A stretch of DNA of 62,686 nt from Thermus altitudinis. GTDB taxonomy: Bacteria > Deinococcota > Deinococci > Deinococcales > Thermaceae. Of the stretch, positions 28,548-36,759 are shown piece after piece (within the stretch, counting starts at the first letter, position 1; each line of letters begins with the position of its first letter). A program made the position numbers and the translations under genes. The notes under the pieces are model-generated. The model saw nothing but the letters and a program-made list of their open reading frames with translations, had not been told where the DNA came from and ran no database searches. The stretch spans positions 1-62,686 of the forward strand of contig NZ_JAKTNQ010000014.1 of assembly GCF_022760835.1 (NCBI RefSeq). Direction: 5' to 3'.

Positions 28548-29573
28548 ATGGAGGGCGTGAACGACCTCATCCTCAAGGCCGCTCGCGGGGAGCCCACCCC
28601 TAGGCCCCCCGTGTGGTTCATGCGCCAGGCGGGCCGTTACCAAAAGGAATACCAGGAGATCCGCAAGCGCTACTCCCTCCCGGAGATCGTGCAAAACCCC
28701 GAGGTCTGCGCTGAGGTCACCCTCTTGCCCGTGCGGCAGCTGGGGGTGGACGCCGCCATCCTCTTCGCCGACATCACCACCCCCCTCTACGGCATGGGGG
28801 TGGAGCTGGACCTGGTGGAGGGCAAGGGCCCGGTGATCCCTAACCCCATCCGCAACGAAAGGGGGGTGGAGGCCTTAAGGCCCTTGGAACCGGAAGAGGC
28901 CGTGCCCTTTGTGCTGGACACCATCCGTATTCTAAAAAAGGACCTGAGGGTTCCCCTAATCGGTTTCGCCGGGGCGCCCTTCACCTTGGCCAGCTACCTC
29001 ATAGAAGGCGGGCCCAGCCGCCACTTCCGGGAGGTGAAGACCTTCATGTACCGGGAAGAGGCCCTCTGGCACCGCCTCCTGGCAAAGCTCACCGAGGCCA
29101 TGGCCAGGTACCTGAAGGCCCAGGTGGAGGCGGGGGCCGACCTCCTCCAGGTCTTTGACTCCTGGGTAGGGGCCCTTTCCCCTTCGGACTACCGCCGGTA
29201 CGTGAAGCCCCACATGGAACGGCTCTTCCAGGAGCTAAAGCCCCTAGGGGTGCCGGTGATCCATTTCGGGGTGGGGACCATGGGCCTACTGGAGGACATG
29301 CGGGAAGCGGGCGGGGATGTGCTCGGCCTGGACCACCACACCCCCCTTCCCTGGGCCCGGGAGGTCTTGGGGGAAACCCCCGTCCAGGGTAACCTGGACC
29401 CCGTGGTCCTCTTCGCCCCTAAGGAAGTGATCCGGCGGGAGGTGAGGCGCATCCTGGAGGAAAACGCCGGCAGAGCAGGGCATATCTTCAACCTGGGCCA
29501 CGGCATTCTGCCCCAGACCCCCGTGGACCACGTGCGCTACGTGGTAGAACTCCTAAAGGAGGCGGAAGCATGA
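28548..29573 (+). CDS. hemE: Uroporphyrinogen decarboxylase
   Basis: A 341-residue cytosolic enzyme that removes four carboxyl groups from uroporphyrinogen III to give coproporphyrinogen III. The N-terminal PPVWFMRQAGRYQKEY is the first UroD signature, followed by FADITTPLYGMGV. GFAGAPFTLASYLIEGG is the second. VNHVRY-type GHGILPQTPVDHV ends the barrel. The ATG lies in a 12-bp perfect palindrome (28539-28550). It is the first gene of hemE-hemH-hemG and overlaps hemH by four bases. Confidence 0.96.
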   Translation: MEGVNDLILKAARGEPTPRPPVWFMRQAGRYQKEYQEIRKRYSLPEIVQNPEVCAEVTLLPVRQLGVDAAILFADITTPLYGMGVELDLVEGKGPVIPNPIRNERGVEALRPLEPEEAVPFVLDTIRILKKDLRVPLIGFAGAPFTLASYLIEGGPSRHFREVKTFMYREEALWHRLLAKLTEAMARYLKAQVEAGADLLQVFDSWVGALSPSDYRRYVKPHMERLFQELKPLGVPVIHFGVGTMGLLEDMREAGGDVLGLDHHTPLPWAREVLGETPVQGNLDPVVLFAPKEVIRREVRRILEENAGRAGHIFNLGHGILPQTPVDHVRYVVELLKEAEA

Positions 29574-30523
29574 ACGTACTCCTCATGGCCTACGGCACCC
29601 CCTATACCCCGGAAGAGATTGAGCCCTATTACACCGACATCCGCCGGGGAAGGCGCCCCTCGGAAGAGCTCATCAAGGAACTGGAAGAACGTTACGCCGC
29701 CATTGGCAAGAGCCCCCTGAACGAGATCACCCTGGTGCAGGCCATAAGGCTCCAGGCGCTTTTGAACCTCGAGGCCCCCGTCTATCCCAAGCGCCTTCTC
29801 GGCCCCTTTGGCCCCCGTACCCCCCAGGGCCCCGCCCGGGTCTACGTGGGCACCAAGCACTGGCACCCTTCCATCGGAGAGGCCTTGGCCGCCATGCACG
29901 AGGATGGGGTGCGGCGGGCGGTGGCCATCGTGGCCGCTCCCCACTACTCCCTGAGAAGCGTGGCCGAGTACCAGGAAAAGGTGGACCAGGCCCTCAAGGC
30001 CCTCCCTGAGCCCATAGAGGTGGTCTGGGTGCAAAGCTACGAGGCCCACCCCGGCCTCATCGCCGCCTATGCCAGAAGGCTGGAGGAGGCCATCTGGAGG
30101 CTACGGGAGCCCAGGAAGGCGGCCTACGTCTTCACCGCCCATTCCATCCCCCTCGCCGCCGTGGAACGGGGCGACCCCTACCCGCGCCAAGTGGAAAGGA
30201 CGGCGGAGCTCATCGCCAAAAGGCTGGCCCTCCCCCGGTATAGCGTGGCCTACCAGTCGGCGGGGCGGACCCCCGAACCTTGGCTGGGCCCCGACATCAA
30301 CGAGCACCTGAGGGCCCTAAGGGAAGAGGGCTTTGAAGAGGTGGTGGTGCAGGCGGTGGGCTTCCCCGCCGACCATCTGGAGGTCTACTACGACCTGGAC
30401 CTCGAGGCCCAAGCCACCGCCCAGGAGGTGGGCCTAAGGCTCCTCAGGGCCCGGAGCCTCAACGCCGACTTGGACTATATCCAGGTGCTCAAGGACCTGG
30501 TGGAGGCGGCGTGGCTCAAGTAG
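29570..30523 (+). CDS. hemH: Ferrochelatase (protoporphyrin or coproporphyrin type)
   Basis: A 317-residue enzyme that inserts Fe(II) into a porphyrin. FTAHSIPLAAVERGDPYP carries the metal-binding His, and YQSAGRTPEPWLGPDINE the second active-site element. VGFPADHLEVYYDLD contains the conserved Glu/Asp ridge. The monomeric form without an Fe-S Cys tail, and the SAGRTPEPWLGPD sequence, look like the Gram-positive coproporphyrin ferrochelatases. No HemQ-like gene is in the window, so the pathway branch remains open. Confidence 0.93.
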   Translation: MNVLLMAYGTPYTPEEIEPYYTDIRRGRRPSEELIKELEERYAAIGKSPLNEITLVQAIRLQALLNLEAPVYPKRLLGPFGPRTPQGPARVYVGTKHWHPSIGEALAAMHEDGVRRAVAIVAAPHYSLRSVAEYQEKVDQALKALPEPIEVVWVQSYEAHPGLIAAYARRLEEAIWRLREPRKAAYVFTAHSIPLAAVERGDPYPRQVERTAELIAKRLALPRYSVAYQSAGRTPEPWLGPDINEHLRALREEGFEEVVVQAVGFPADHLEVYYDLDLEAQATAQEVGLRLLRARSLNADLDYIQVLKDLVEAAWLK

Positions 30524-31866
30524 CTGTGGTAGGGGGAGGATGGGCGGGGCTTTCCGCCGCCTTGGCCGTGAAGGAGGCCGGGGTGGACTTCCGGCTCTTT
30601 GAGGCCAGCCTCCGCCTGGGAGGGAAGGTGCGCACCCACAAGGGGGAAGGGTTTTTGGTGGAAGGGGGCCCCGATGCCAGCGTGCGCTACAAAAAGGAGG
30701 TGCTGGAACTGGGGGAACGCTTCGGCCTAACCCCCATCGGCACCCTTCCTGCCAAGCCTGCGGCCTACATCCTGCGCCGGGGAAAGGCCCATCCCCTCCC
30801 CGAGGGGCTTCTGCAAATCGTCCCCGGCAACCTCAAGGGCCTAGCCCGCACCTCCCTCCTCTCCTTTTCCGGGAAGCTTAGGGCCCTCTACGATCTCTTC
30901 CTCCCCCGGGGGAGCAAGGAAGACGAGAGCCTCAGGGAGTTTGTGGAGAGAAGGCTGGGTCCCGAGGTCTTTGCCGCCCTGGTGGCCCCCTTGGCGGGGG
31001 GCATCTACGGGGGGGAGCCGGACGAGCTTTCCCTGAAGGCCGCTTTCCCCCAGCTTCTGGAGCTGGAAAGAAGGCACCGCAGCCTCATCCTGGGGGCCAT
31101 GCGCACCCAAAAGGCCCGGGGAAGCCGCGAGGGGGGAAGCCTCTTCTTCTCCTTCCAGGAGGGGCTTTCCGCCCTGACCCAGAGGCTAAAGGAGGAGGTG
31201 GTAGAGAAGACCCTCCTGGGTACCCCTGTCCTGGCCCTGGAGCCCCTGGGGAGCCGCTACCGCCTCCATACCCCTAGGGGCACCTGGGAAGCGGAGGCGG
31301 TGATTCTGGCCACCCCTGCCCCGGTGGCCGCCCAGCTTTTAAGGCCCTTTCTTCCCGAGGCCACCGCGCTTCTCAAGGGTATTCCCCACACCCCTGCGGC
31401 CACCGTGAGCCTGGCCTTTTCCGAGGCCTTGCCCGTGGAGGGGCACGGGCTCCTCATCGCCCAGGGGGAAGGGTACCGGGCAAGGGGCTTCACCTGGACC
31501 CACGGGAAGTGGCCGGGAAGGGCCCCCGAGGGCTGGTCCTTGGTGCGGGCCTACTTCTCCGGGGAGGTGGCCCGGCTCTCGGAAGGCGAGCTGGCCAAGG
31601 TGGCCCTGGAGGACCTCCGCCGCTTCCTGGGCCAGGAGGTAAGGCCAGAGCGCACCTTTGCCTTCCGCTTCCCCGAGGGCATGCCCGCCTACCGGGTAGG
31701 CCACCTGGAGCGCATGGAAAGGCTAGACCTGGCCCTCCTTAAAGCCCCGGGGCTCTTTCTGGCGGGGAACTACCTGGAAGGGGTGGGCCTCCCCGAGGTG
31801 GTGCGCTCAGGGAGAAAGGCCGCTGGGCGGGCCTTGGGCTACCTCGCCCTCACCCCCACCCCCTAG
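30511..31866 (+). CDS. hemG: Protoporphyrinogen/coproporphyrinogen oxidase, HemY-type flavoprotein
   Basis: A 451-residue FAD enzyme. VAVVGGGWAGLSAALAV is the dinucleotide-binding fold, LFEASLRLGGKVRT the following GG motif, and GLFLAGNYLEGVGLPEVVRSG the C-terminal FAD motif. It uses oxygen or another acceptor to oxidise the porphyrinogen. Whether it works on copro- or protoporphyrinogen depends on the pathway branch, as for HemH. The start is GTG at 30511, overlapping hemH by 13 bases. Confidence 0.92.
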   Translation: MAQVAVVGGGWAGLSAALAVKEAGVDFRLFEASLRLGGKVRTHKGEGFLVEGGPDASVRYKKEVLELGERFGLTPIGTLPAKPAAYILRRGKAHPLPEGLLQIVPGNLKGLARTSLLSFSGKLRALYDLFLPRGSKEDESLREFVERRLGPEVFAALVAPLAGGIYGGEPDELSLKAAFPQLLELERRHRSLILGAMRTQKARGSREGGSLFFSFQEGLSALTQRLKEEVVEKTLLGTPVLALEPLGSRYRLHTPRGTWEAEAVILATPAPVAAQLLRPFLPEATALLKGIPHTPAATVSLAFSEALPVEGHGLLIAQGEGYRARGFTWTHGKWPGRAPEGWSLVRAYFSGEVARLSEGELAKVALEDLRRFLGQEVRPERTFAFRFPEGMPAYRVGHLERMERLDLALLKAPGLFLAGNYLEGVGLPEVVRSGRKAAGRALGYLALTPTP

Positions 31867-31902
31867 GCAAAGGAGGGGTGGCCCGATTAGGATAGGCCAA
31901 AC

Positions 31903-34143
31903 ATGGTTTTGCCCTACCCCGCCCTCGCCCTAGGCTCCCTTCTCATAGGCCTATTGGCAGGGTTTTTGGGCTACTCCGATCCCTACATCCTCCCCTGGTT
32001 CATGATCTTCACCGCCGCCACCGCCAGCCTCCACGGGCTCGCTTGGGGATTGCTGGCGGCCCTCTTCTCGGCTGGGGTTCTCCTCCTCTTTCCCGGCTTC
32101 AACATCATGGCCCTGGCCCTTCTCCTCCTTTCCGCCTGGCTTGCCCACAGCATTGGGGAAAGCCTGAGAAGGGCCCACCGCCGGGCCAAGGCTCTAGCTA
32201 AGGGCCAAAGGCTCCTTACCGAGGCCCTCGAGGCCCTGCCCCAGGCGGCAAACCGGGAAATCCTCCTCGCCTCCCTCCCCGAGCGCCTGGCCGCCTTGGG
32301 CGAAGGTGGGCACGTGGGGGTCTGGGTACCCGTAGAGCGCGGCTTCCGCCTTCTTTCCAGCATCCCCCCCTTGGCCCTTGAGGAGGTCCCGGCCAGCGGA
32401 GTCCTGGGCCGCGCCCTACAGGAAGCCCAGCCGGTTCACGTGCCCGACGTGCGCCAGGAGCCCGGTTACATCCCCGCCCCCGGCTTAAACGTCCTCTCGG
32501 AACTGGCCCTGCCCCTTTGGCAGCGGGGCGAGGTGGTGGCCATCCTCAACCTGGAGCGCCCTGCCCCCTTCACCCCGGAGGAAGTGGAGGGGCTTACCCG
32601 CTTTGCCCAGGCGGTAAGCCTCCAGTTGGACCGGCTTGCCGACCTGGAGGAACGAAGGCTTCTGGCCGAGCTCTCCCTACGCCTGCAAAGCGCTACCATC
32701 CTGAGGGAAGCGGCGGAAAAAGCCTTGGCCCTCCTCCTGGAGGCCCTCCACCTGGAGGCCGGTACCCTTTGGGAGGTGCAGGGCGAGCGCATGGTGGCCC
32801 TGGCTTACCGGGGTGTAGAGGAACCCACCCTCCTAGAGGTTCTAAGAAAGGGCCTCCCCTACGGGCAGGGTCTGGCCTGGGAGGTATACCGTGGGCAAAG
32901 CCCGCTCTTTACCGCCCGCTATGCCGAGGAGGCCCAGGCCATACCCCCCCTTAAGGCCCTTGGCTGGCACACCCTGGCCGCCTTGCCCATTCCCTCCCCC
33001 AAGGCCCCTCGGAGCCGTCGGGTGATGGTGGTAGGGCAAAAGGAAGCGCGCTTATGGCGAAGGGCTGAGGTGGAGCTCCTCCTCCTGGCCAGCCGCACCT
33101 TGGGCCTTGGGCTAGAGCGCCTTGCGGAAAAGGCCCGCCATGAAGGGGTGAACCGGCTCTTCCTAGAGCTTTTAGAGAAGCCCCTGGAAGAGCTTTACGG
33201 GCGTATCCTGCTGGAGGCGATCCGCCAGGTCCCAGGGGCAGAGGCTGGAAGCCTCTTGGTCTGGGAAAACGGGGCCTACCATTACAAGGCGGCTTTCGGA
33301 TACCGCTTGGAGGGCCTGAGAACCGTGGCCTTCAGCCAGGAGGAGCAGCTCCTTTGGTACCGCCTGGGCCCCGAGAAGGCCCAAAAGGGGGAGCCCCGCA
33401 TCCTTAGTCTAGAACACGAGCCCATTGCCGCCATCAGCCACGAAACCGCCCCGCCGGAGATTATGGACACCGCTGGCCGGGTCCAGGAGATCCAGGCCAA
33501 CCTGTGCCTGCCGATCCCCTACAAAGGGGAGGTCTTGGCCTATTTGAACCTGGATAACCTCCACGATCCCCAGGCCTTCGGCGAAGACTCTTTGGAGGCT
33601 GCCCACTTTTTCGCCGCCCCCCTGGCCACCCTGCTCCACGAAAGCCGCACCCGCAAGCTCCTGGAGGAAGCCGCCCTCACCGACCCCCTTACGGGCCTGG
33701 GCAACCGCCGGGCTTTTGAGCGCTTCCTCCAGGAAGAGCTCAAACGGGCCGAGCGCTACGGCCATCCCCTTTCCCTCGCTGTCTTAGACCTAACAGGGTT
33801 CAAGGCGGTAAACGACCGGCTTGGGCATGCCGTGGGGGACCTGGCCCTTATCAAGGTAGCTGAGGCCCTGGAAGGGGAAAGGCGCAACGGGGACCGCCTT
33901 TTCCGCTGGGGCGGGGATGAGTTCGCGGCCATCTTTCCCCATACCCCCAAAGGGGGTGCCGTAAGCGCCGTCCTTCGTTACGCCAAAGCCATCCGGGGCC
34001 TTTGCTTTGACGGGCTCTGCCTGGGGGTGAACATCGGGGTGGCCAGCTACCCGGAAGACGGCCATACCCCGGACGCCCTCCTTTCCGCCGCCGACACCCG
34101 CATGTACGAGGCCAAGGCCCGGGGATTGGTCCTGTTTGCTTGA
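31903..34143 (+). CDS. Membrane GAF-domain diguanylate cyclase
   Basis: A 746-residue signalling protein. Residues 1-80 form three to four membrane helices (for example ALGSLLIGLLAGFLG). Three GAF-like domains follow at roughly 110-240, 255-400 and 415-575. The last 160 residues are a GGDEF domain: LTDPLTGLGNRRAFE, then RWGGDEFAAIFP with the active site at about 670-674. RNGD five residues before it is the inhibitory I-site (RxxD). It should make c-di-GMP and be feedback-inhibited. It is the first of three c-di-GMP genes in a row; a possible -10 TAGGAT lies at 31888-31893. Confidence 0.9.
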   Translation: MVLPYPALALGSLLIGLLAGFLGYSDPYILPWFMIFTAATASLHGLAWGLLAALFSAGVLLLFPGFNIMALALLLLSAWLAHSIGESLRRAHRRAKALAKGQRLLTEALEALPQAANREILLASLPERLAALGEGGHVGVWVPVERGFRLLSSIPPLALEEVPASGVLGRALQEAQPVHVPDVRQEPGYIPAPGLNVLSELALPLWQRGEVVAILNLERPAPFTPEEVEGLTRFAQAVSLQLDRLADLEERRLLAELSLRLQSATILREAAEKALALLLEALHLEAGTLWEVQGERMVALAYRGVEEPTLLEVLRKGLPYGQGLAWEVYRGQSPLFTARYAEEAQAIPPLKALGWHTLAALPIPSPKAPRSRRVMVVGQKEARLWRRAEVELLLLASRTLGLGLERLAEKARHEGVNRLFLELLEKPLEELYGRILLEAIRQVPGAEAGSLLVWENGAYHYKAAFGYRLEGLRTVAFSQEEQLLWYRLGPEKAQKGEPRILSLEHEPIAAISHETAPPEIMDTAGRVQEIQANLCLPIPYKGEVLAYLNLDNLHDPQAFGEDSLEAAHFFAAPLATLLHESRTRKLLEEAALTDPLTGLGNRRAFERFLQEELKRAERYGHPLSLAVLDLTGFKAVNDRLGHAVGDLALIKVAEALEGERRNGDRLFRWGGDEFAAIFPHTPKGGAVSAVLRYAKAIRGLCFDGLCLGVNIGVASYPEDGHTPDALLSAADTRMYEAKARGLVLFA

Positions 34144-34167
34144 AGCCTCCCCGTTAGGGAGTATACT
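34140..34167 (+). promoter_or_regulatory. Promoter of GGDEF-EAL gene
   Basis: TTGAAG (34140-34145) and TATACT (34162-34167) are separated by 16 bp. The -35 overlaps the stop codon of the preceding cyclase gene. The ATG follows at 34183. Confidence 0.5.
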
Positions 34168-34182
34168 GGACCAGACCTAACC

Positions 34183-36750
34183 ATGGACGCCATCTGGAGT
34201 CCAGACCTTTCCCAAGCGCTTCTTCCCCTCTTGCGCCTGGGCCTCGAGGGCCTGCCCCAATCCCTGGAACGAACGGGCCGGGTCCTAAAGGTCCACCGGG
34301 CCTACCTCTTCCGCCTCGAGGAGCGCCAGGGCACCTGGTACACCAGCCAGCTTGCGGAGTGGGCGGAATCGGGCACCACCCCCCAGCTGCAAAACCCTCT
34401 ACTGCAAAACCTTCCCATGCGGGAAGCGGGCTATGGCCGCTGGTTGGACCTTTTCCTGGAAGGCCGGGCTGTGGCGGGACCTGTGGCCTCCTTCCCCAAG
34501 GAGGAGCGGCCCCTTTTGGAGGCCCAGGATATCCAAAGCCTCCTGGTGGTACCCATCTGGGTAGAGGGAAAGCTTTGGGGGTTTTTGGGGGTGGACGACT
34601 GCCAGCGGGATAGGGTCTTCACCCCGGAGGAGGAAGCTTCCTTGCGCACGGTGGCCGAGGCCCTGGCCCGGATCCTGGAGCTTTGGGAAAGGGACCGTTG
34701 GCTGGAAACCCTGCTGGAGTCTTCCCCCTTCTACCTGGCCCGGTTGGACAAGGAAGGCCGCCTCCTTTACGCCAACCCTGCCTTGCAAAGGGCCTTTCCC
34801 CAAGGGCCCTCCCTCCCTGTGGCCGAAGCCCTGAAGGCCCCGAACCGCCCCCACGCCCACCTTTCCCAAGATGGCCGGGTGGTGGAGTGGACCCTGCTGG
34901 CGGTACCGGGACCGGGAGAGGAGGTACTGGAGGTCTTGGCCCTGGGGTTGGACGTAACGGACCGGAAGGAAGCGGAAATCCGGGAGGCCCGCTGGAGCCT
35001 GTTTCGCAAAAACCTCCTGCAGGTTTACGAAACCCTTATGGCCGAGGGGCTTTCCGAGTCTATCTTTGGGCTGATCCTCGACGCCGCCCTGGAAACCCTC
35101 CCCGCCGCCCAGGCGGGAAGCGTCACCGTGCTCAAGGAGGACGGCTGCTACCATTTCGTGGCCGCCAAAGGGTACCACCTGAATGCCCTGCGGCAAGTAT
35201 GCCTGCGCCCGGAGGAACCCCTTTCCCTTACCGGCCACCGGGAAGCCCAAGTTTTCACCTGGCGGGACCTGGAGCGCTTCAATGCCCGGCTGGATGAAAA
35301 AAGGCGCAAGATACTGGAGGAAGCGGGCAGGGTGCGGGAGATCCAGGCCATCCTCTCCGTCCCCGTGTACCTGGCCGGGGAACGCAAGGCCTTCTTGTAC
35401 CTGGATAACTTTGAGCGAGAAGACGCCTTTTCCCCTTTTGACCTGGAAGTGGCCCAGGCCTTCGCCAGCCAGCTGGGTCTGCTCCTGCGCCGCATGGAGC
35501 TGGAGGGGCGAATCCAGCACCTGGCCTACCACGACCCCCTAACGGGCCTCCCCAACCGCCTTTTCTTCCTAGAGAAGCTGGCCCAGGCCCTGCGCAAGGA
35601 GGCCCAGAACATCGCCGTCCTGTACCTGGACCTGGATGGGCTCAAGTTGGTGAACGACCTGGATGGGCATGCCACCGGGGACGAGGTGCTGAGGGTGATG
35701 GCCGCCCGCTTCCGGGCCGCCCTCCGTCCTCGGGACCTGGTGGCCCGGCAAGGGGGGGATGAGTTCTTGGTGCTCCTCAGCGGCATCAAGGGTTCGGGGG
35801 AGGTTATTGCCGTGGCGGAAAGGCTTTTGCAGGTAGCCCGCATGCCCTGCCCCGTGGGGGAGCGGGTCTACCGCCTTTCCACCTCCCTGGGTATCGCCCT
35901 GGGGGAAGAGGGACTCTCACCCGGGGAACTTCTTGCTCGCGCGGACCTGGCCCTATACCGGGCCAAGGGGGAAGGAAAGGACCGCTTAGCCTTCTTTGAA
36001 CCCCATCTGCAAGAAGCCCTGCGACGGGAAACCCACCTAATCGAGGCCTTAAGAAAGGACCTGGAGCAGGGTAAAGGGCTTTGGCTGGTCTATCAACCCA
36101 TCGTGGATCTGCACAGCGGAAAAGAGGTGGCCCTCGAGGCCCTCTTGCGCTGGCAGCACGCCCCTCCTTCCGAGCTCATCCCCATTGCCGAACATCACCG
36201 CCTTATGCCGGAACTAGGCCGCTGGGTCCTGCGCCGTGCCTGCCAGGAGCAACCCCTCCACGGCCTTACGGTGCATGTGAACGTAAGCCCCCAGGAGCTT
36301 TTGAACCCCTCCTACTCCTACCAGGTAGCGGAGATCCTGGAGGAAACCGCCTGTCCACCCGAAAACCTGGCCCTGGAGATCACCGAAAACTCCCTGATCC
36401 CCGACGAGCGGGGGCGGGATGCCACCCGGGCCCTCCAGGCCCTCAGGGAACTGGGGGTGGGTATCTTCCTGGACGACTTTGGCTCGGGCTACTCCAGCCT
36501 AGAACGGCTAGCGGAGCTTCCTGTAGACGGGCTGAAGCTGGGTCAGGCCTTCACTCAGCGGCTGGGAAACCCTCCCGACCCCCAAAGCCCCACGGCCCGC
36601 CTTATAGCGGCGGTCCTGGCCCTGGCCCAGGCCCTAAGCCTACAGGCGGTGGCCGAGGGGATAGAAAACGATGCGGTGCTGGCGTATCTGAGAGGTCTGG
36701 GTTTCCCCTTGGGTCAAGGATACCTTCTTGGCAAGCCCCGCCGGATATAA
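34183..36750 (+). CDS. GAF-PAS-GAF-GGDEF-EAL c-di-GMP signalling protein
   Basis: An 855-residue soluble protein. It has a GAF domain (about 15-165), a PAS-like domain (180-265), a second GAF (285-435), GGDEF (440-600) and EAL (about 632-855). The cyclase half is intact: ARQGGDEFLVLLS, with the I-site RPRD before it. In the EAL half, EALLRW (652), EITEN, LDDFGSGYSS (Asp 764-765), AEGIEND and GQGYLLGKP are present. The usual K-I-D motif, however, reads K-L-G (785-787). That Asp helps position the catalytic metals, so phosphodiesterase activity may be reduced or lost. It could be mainly a cyclase or a c-di-GMP-binding sensor. Confidence 0.9.
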   Translation: MDAIWSPDLSQALLPLLRLGLEGLPQSLERTGRVLKVHRAYLFRLEERQGTWYTSQLAEWAESGTTPQLQNPLLQNLPMREAGYGRWLDLFLEGRAVAGPVASFPKEERPLLEAQDIQSLLVVPIWVEGKLWGFLGVDDCQRDRVFTPEEEASLRTVAEALARILELWERDRWLETLLESSPFYLARLDKEGRLLYANPALQRAFPQGPSLPVAEALKAPNRPHAHLSQDGRVVEWTLLAVPGPGEEVLEVLALGLDVTDRKEAEIREARWSLFRKNLLQVYETLMAEGLSESIFGLILDAALETLPAAQAGSVTVLKEDGCYHFVAAKGYHLNALRQVCLRPEEPLSLTGHREAQVFTWRDLERFNARLDEKRRKILEEAGRVREIQAILSVPVYLAGERKAFLYLDNFEREDAFSPFDLEVAQAFASQLGLLLRRMELEGRIQHLAYHDPLTGLPNRLFFLEKLAQALRKEAQNIAVLYLDLDGLKLVNDLDGHATGDEVLRVMAARFRAALRPRDLVARQGGDEFLVLLSGIKGSGEVIAVAERLLQVARMPCPVGERVYRLSTSLGIALGEEGLSPGELLARADLALYRAKGEGKDRLAFFEPHLQEALRRETHLIEALRKDLEQGKGLWLVYQPIVDLHSGKEVALEALLRWQHAPPSELIPIAEHHRLMPELGRWVLRRACQEQPLHGLTVHVNVSPQELLNPSYSYQVAEILEETACPPENLALEITENSLIPDERGRDATRALQALRELGVGIFLDDFGSGYSSLERLAELPVDGLKLGQAFTQRLGNPPDPQSPTARLIAAVLALAQALSLQAVAEGIENDAVLAYLRGLGFPLGQGYLLGKPRRI

Positions 36751-36751
36751 T
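36746..36751 (+). promoter_or_regulatory. -10 box of HD-GYP gene
   Basis: A perfect TATAAT overlaps the TAA stop of the preceding gene. Transcription would start at about 36758, two bases before the GTG start at 36760, giving a leaderless mRNA. The -35 is poor. Confidence 0.5.
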
Positions 36752-36759
36752 GGTCGCAC

